NCBI RefSeq assembly: GCF_000699445.3
Contig: NC_067200.1
Coordinates: forward strand, 8,120,450 to 8,184,449
Direction of reading: 5' to 3'
Origin: Schistosoma haematobium
Lineage: Eukaryota > Platyhelminthes > Trematoda > Strigeidida > Schistosomatidae
Length of the DNA: 64,000 bases
This document shows positions 60,012 through 64,000 of the stretch, piece by piece. A program made the translations under genes and the position numbers. A model generated the notes under the pieces. That model worked only from the letters and a program-made list of their open reading frames with translations. It was not told the origin of the DNA and searched no databases. Numbering within the stretch: the stretch's first letter is position 1; each line of letters begins with the position of its first letter.

Positions 60012-60395
60012 TGTAGATCACCAACGTTGATGATCTATGTCGAAATGATTGGAGGCCTACTCGAGTTAGACGTGAATGGTGTGACGAACCAACTAACGTC
60101 GAAGTCACAACTCGTGGTCAGCACCTTACGTGGACTACCCCCATTGACGTTACAAGGTACTACAGATGCTTTGAAGACTGTACAACACAAAGGACGTTAT
60201 TACAGAAATATATTAGTTAAAGTAGATACAAGCGAAAGTAAGACCACTGCCGCATGGGCCAGTCCACGGAATACCATTAACTAATGCGTGTTGGTTGTAC
60301 ATGACCTTGGCAGGGAGCGACGATCTGTTCGACATTCAGTGATCCAACTGCCGGATGATTTGGCTAGGGCTCAGTGACATTTCACTGACCCTACA
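60012..60395 (-). repeat. LTR (3' in element orientation)
   Basis: 384 bp, TGTAG…CTACA on either strand. Differs from the partner by very few bases by eye (e.g. gcgtg/gcgcg, gaccc/gcccc). Confidence 0.7.
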
Positions 60396-62733
60396 ATACT
60401 CTCCCACCAGATTCAGCGGCCGTTTGAATCGGTACCAAACATGTTGGGAGCAGTCGCGCGCCGGTGAGTGCCAAACGAATACTATAAATTCTCCAGGTAT
60501 TGCTTATCTGTAAAACAAATGGAAAGGAGGCAGCAGAAACTGGTCGGGAAACAGCGAGTCATAATATGTTAGTAGGACGTTGCTTAAACGCAAATTGATT
60601 AACCATAGAAATAATGAAAAGAACAAAACGTTTTATTATTCTATCAAGTCGCGCTGAAATATATAGCCTTGACAAGTAATTCAGTTCCTCCGATGACAAA
60701 CGTTAAGTCTGCCGCAAGAGTAATGATGCTATAGCGATAGTAGGATAAGTGTGTTATCAATCGATGTCCATATTTGTACTGTCATTAGTTTAAAGTTGTA
60801 AGTCGGACAGTGTCGTTGACAGCTATTAATTAGTGTCGAATTCTAGTTATATGTATATCTAACAGACTAACCGTAAGTACAGAAGTATAACCGTGAAGAG
60901 TTGTCGTGATTTCGTTGTGCGAAGCTATTGACCAACTTATAGTCAGAGGTTGAAAAGTCGATGACTGCTGTTACAGTCAGTAAGGGTTGAAGGCTACAAA
61001 TCGACAGCAAAGGTGGAACGACGAAGTCTCTAAAAGATGATAAACAGTGAGTGTTGCGTGTTTGTTCGGTTAGTGAACAGAAAAATATCGAAAAGAACAT
61101 AAGAAACCAAGAGTATCACTCTGGACTCATGTCAATGATACCCGTGAAAAACTCTGCCAGTGTTGGGATAGAGGCGACAATATCGTTTTCAGTTTGCAGG
61201 AGATTCGCTCGACTGCATAAACTGATGATTCGCGCGAATGATATTGTCGTCAGACCATCAATTGAATTGGACAGGTTGTAAATCGTCGAGTAGTTGAACA
61301 GCCGATTGATGTACCGGAATCATCTGTTAACTAACAGCCACGAGGAAACAATACTTCATAAAATGAAGTACGACATCGAAGTAGAACAACTACCATAGTT
61401 CAGATGTGTTACAATGTCAAGTCTAAATATCATCGTTCTTACGTATACTGACAGTTGCACTGAACGTTCGTTTAGGTATGATTAGCGTAACAGTTGGATG
61501 TGTGAATAAAAACATATACGAAAACTATGGTTGAGTTCGTGGAGAATTTTCGAGGACGTTTAGATATTTTCCAAACCCGTATGGCATGTAAATAAACCGA
61601 AAATAGAATTGAAATGACTGTCGTGTAATAAGGAAATCGAGCCGTGATTTACCGTGTGAATTAACAGCAAATACAAGGGGTATAATAAACATTAATTAAA
61701 ATGGTAACCACCAATGTAACTAAGGTTTAGAGGGTCCAGGTAACGTGGCCATTTCGTAAAAGGCTGATACAAAGAGCTTATTACCTAGCGTTAAGTGACA
61801 TATTAAGAACGAAAACGTGTGTACTTGGGACATGGACTAAGCGTGCTCGTGTACATGCAATATGTTTTACCACAGTATATCGACTAACGAGTCATAAATG
61901 TACATGATTTCGACTAAAACTTGACGGCAGTGACAGAATATATGACTACTTTACGTGAAAGCAACTACGAAGTGTTATCACGTATCATAAATATAGTACG
62001 AAATAATCTAATGAAATTATGAAACTCGCCTGGGTTACTCTTGCCTTAAAGTAATGAAGTAGGCAGTAGTTTGAATCTGGGTTATGTACGAGGTACTGTT
62101 GATTAAATTTTTCGATTAACACAGCGTTGTAGACTGAATTTGTATAAGTCCAGAATTAATGTAAGCCGAATACATAGCATTACCTGACGAACAGTCTAAA
62201 CGAGATCTAAGATTGCAGGAAATTTATAGTTCAAACTCACCGTAAATTTCTAGCATTCGTATCCTCTGTTTGGCCATAGAACTCAGCAATTGGAAATTAG
62301 GCAGGCAGTGGTAAAAAAAGCAAAACATTTTAGTGGATAGTGGTTAAGCAGAAAGATGAATTTATAGTCGATAGTTATTCTTGTCTTATTTACACCAGTG
62401 GATAAGTTACAAACAGATGTGCGTTCGTGTTGCCTTGTGGCTATACTCACGAGTGGTTGATAATTTAACAGACATATTACACAGGAGCATTTAAATGCTG
62501 CTAATGCTTGTTAAAGAACCACGATAGCCGATTATAATCGTAGTTGATTGGTTAGTTCTGTCGATTGAACTAAGTATTTAAGTTTAAATACTAATCAACA
62601 TTGACATGGAGCAACGAAAGTTCACAGTGATAGATTAACATAGGCGATGATAAAAATGAAAAAGAATAAGTATAGAATGCAATAATAAAGATTATAGTGA
62701 TGGAATGCGTTATTCGAAGTCTTGCTCACCAGT

Positions 62734-63115
62734 GTAGATCACCAACGTTGATGATCTATGTCGAAATGATTGGAGGCCTACTCGAGTTAGACGTGAATGG
62801 TGTGACGAACCAACTAACGTCGAAGTCACAACTCGTGGTCAGCACCTTACGTGGACTACCCCCATTGACGTTACAAGGTACTACAGATGCTTTGAAGACT
62901 GTACAACACAAAGGACGTTATTACAGAAATATATTAGTTAAAGTAGATACAAGCGAAAGTAAGACCACTGCCGCATGGGCCAGTCCACGGAATACCATTA
63001 ACTAATGCGCGTTGGTTGTACATGACCTTGGCAGGGAGCGACGATCTGTTCGACATTCAGTGATCCAACTGCCGGATGATTTGGCTAGGGCTCAGTGACA
63101 TTTCACTGGCCCTAC
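62734..63115 (-). repeat. LTR (5' in element orientation)
   Basis: Partner of 60012-60395. The 85-codon plus-strand frame present in both LTRs is a by-product of LTR sequence, not a gene. Confidence 0.7.
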
Positions 63116-63760
63116 AAGCTCATTACAAGCGCATTTTTGGCCAGTTTGACGGAAGAACTTTCTACACAATCTTCAACAGTTTTATTCGTCTCCATTTAGA
63201 GTATGGCAACCTAGTATTTCCTCCCTCACTCGAAAAGGATAAGGATACTCTGAGGCGTATCCAACGGCGAGCCACGAAATCAGTCCGGGGACTCAAATTC
63301 AAACCTTATGTCTCCAATCACTTAACCTTTACTCATTAGAGTATAGGCGTCTTAGAGGTGACCTTCTGATGGCTTATAGTATTCTTAACACTTCTGGATG
63401 TACCCTTAAACACCTACTTAAGCTTAGTCCCAATAAAAATCTGAGTGGTAACACCCAGAAATCGGAGATACAAAAGAGCAGAACGGACTGTAGACACAAC
63501 TTCTACTCCTTAGTATTTGCTAAATGCTGGAATTCGGTGCCGATTGAACTAGTCCAAGCGACTTCCTTGAAGTCCTTTAAGAGGAAACTTGACCTATTCT
63601 TAAGGATCAAGGATAACATCTTATTATGAGTTACAAATTTCCTTTTTTTAATCTATTATAGTTGACACACACAGGTTCCTGCCTGGAGGTATTGGTGATC
63701 CCCTGCTACTAGACACGGAGGCCTGTTAAGCGAAAGCTTCTTCTACTCCGTCCACAACCA
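63116..63760 (+). mobile_element. CR1-like LINE, RT C-terminus and 3' end
   Basis: HYKRIFGQFDGRTFYTIFNS then FIRLHLEYGNLVFPPSLEKD, a QRRATK block, a frame slip near 63340, LEYRRLRGDLLMAYSIL, then NFYSLVFAKCWNSVPIE and …SFKRKLDLFL: the canonical end of CR1/Perere/SR1-type reverse transcriptases. The frame ends with TGA at 63627-63629. It begins exactly at the LTR element border, so the LTR element may have inserted into it, but the 5' side was not recognised as LINE. Confidence 0.72.
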
Positions 63761-64000
63761 TTTGAACCATTTGAACGATATTGGATAGTGGTTACAACCT
63801 TGACCAGCAATTCAAATGGGTGCGCTGTATCAATTTTTACCTTGTTCTTGTCTCATCAGTTTCTCCCAGACGTGAGACGAAATCCTCAATATTATAACGT
63901 TTACTTTTCATAAAATATGTGGAACATTGATGTATCTATAAAATGATAAATATCTAAGAATCTGGGTCCAGACGATATTCATATACGCTTGTATACGTAT

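Larger units (their letters stand above)
60012..63115 (-). mobile_element. non-autonomous LTR retrotransposon (about 3.1 kb)
   Basis: Two near-identical 382-384 bp LTRs (60012-60395 and 62734-63115) flank 2.34 kb with no gag or pol. Ends are TGTAG…CTACA, flanked by AGCT (60008-60011 and 63116-63119), a likely 4-bp target-site duplication. On minus, a primer-binding-like TGGTGAGCAAGACTTC lies one base inside the LTR at 62734, and a purine-rich GGTGGGAGAG lies next to the other LTR, which sets the orientation. No internal frame exceeds 80 codons. LTR similarity implies recent insertion; mobility would depend on proteins from another element. Confidence 0.68.

Noticed and set aside
62697..63005. 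Repeated 85-102 codon frame (MIYVEMIGGLLELD…), also at 60027-60284
   Set aside because: It lies wholly inside the LTRs on the strand opposite to the element and is not conserved as a frame in the older LTR remnants.

Overview
This window is flatworm nuclear DNA, almost certainly from a blood fluke (genus Schistosoma). It is AT-rich, its real genes are split into short exons by large introns, and it is packed with schistosome-type retroelements: RTE-like and CR1-like LINEs, Penelope-like elements with GIY-YIG domains, Ty3/gypsy gag-protease, solo LTRs, and tRNA-derived short repeats carrying hammerhead ribozyme motifs (the class known from schistosomes as SM-alpha). The peroxiredoxin reads like schistosome thioredoxin peroxidase. 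I cannot fix the species.

Region 1, about 1.2-31.8 kb: one host gene on the minus strand, a four-transmembrane tetraspanin-like protein. I recovered eight exons from frame, GT/AG borders and phase; at least two small exons are still missing. Its roughly 27 kb of introns hold nested repeats: an RTE element split by a solo LTR (4.5-7.9 kb), a Penelope-like fragment (10.4-10.9 kb), two related MITE-like elements, one with telomere-like TTAGGG runs (12.1-14.0 kb), a gypsy fragment with LTR, primer binding site, gag and protease (22.4-23.9 kb), a 500-bp solo LTR (30.2-30.7 kb), and about twenty ribozyme-bearing short repeats.

Region 2, about 31.9-35.0 kb: short repeats and a decayed Penelope-like element.

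Region 3, 35,011-57,937: a large, nearly perfect palindrome. Arms of about 9.8 kb flank a unique spacer of about 3.3 kb. Each arm carries a complete three-exon peroxiredoxin gene with its own CCAAT and TATA motifs, and both are transcribed outward. The two predicted 185-aa proteins appear identical. Older repeats inside the arms were duplicated with them. The spacer holds RTE 3' fragments and a long (TA)n tract.

Region 4, about 58-64 kb: a 3.1-kb LTR retrotransposon with near-identical LTRs but no protein (non-autonomous), next to a CR1-like LINE 3' end.

The two most notable observations are the peroxiredoxin palindrome and a recurrent snap-back form of the ribozyme short repeats: at least nine copies carry their 3' end twice, in inverted orientation, several with clear target-site duplications, and the second arm often starts in or close to the hammerhead. 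Apart from the two host loci I see no convincing host gene.
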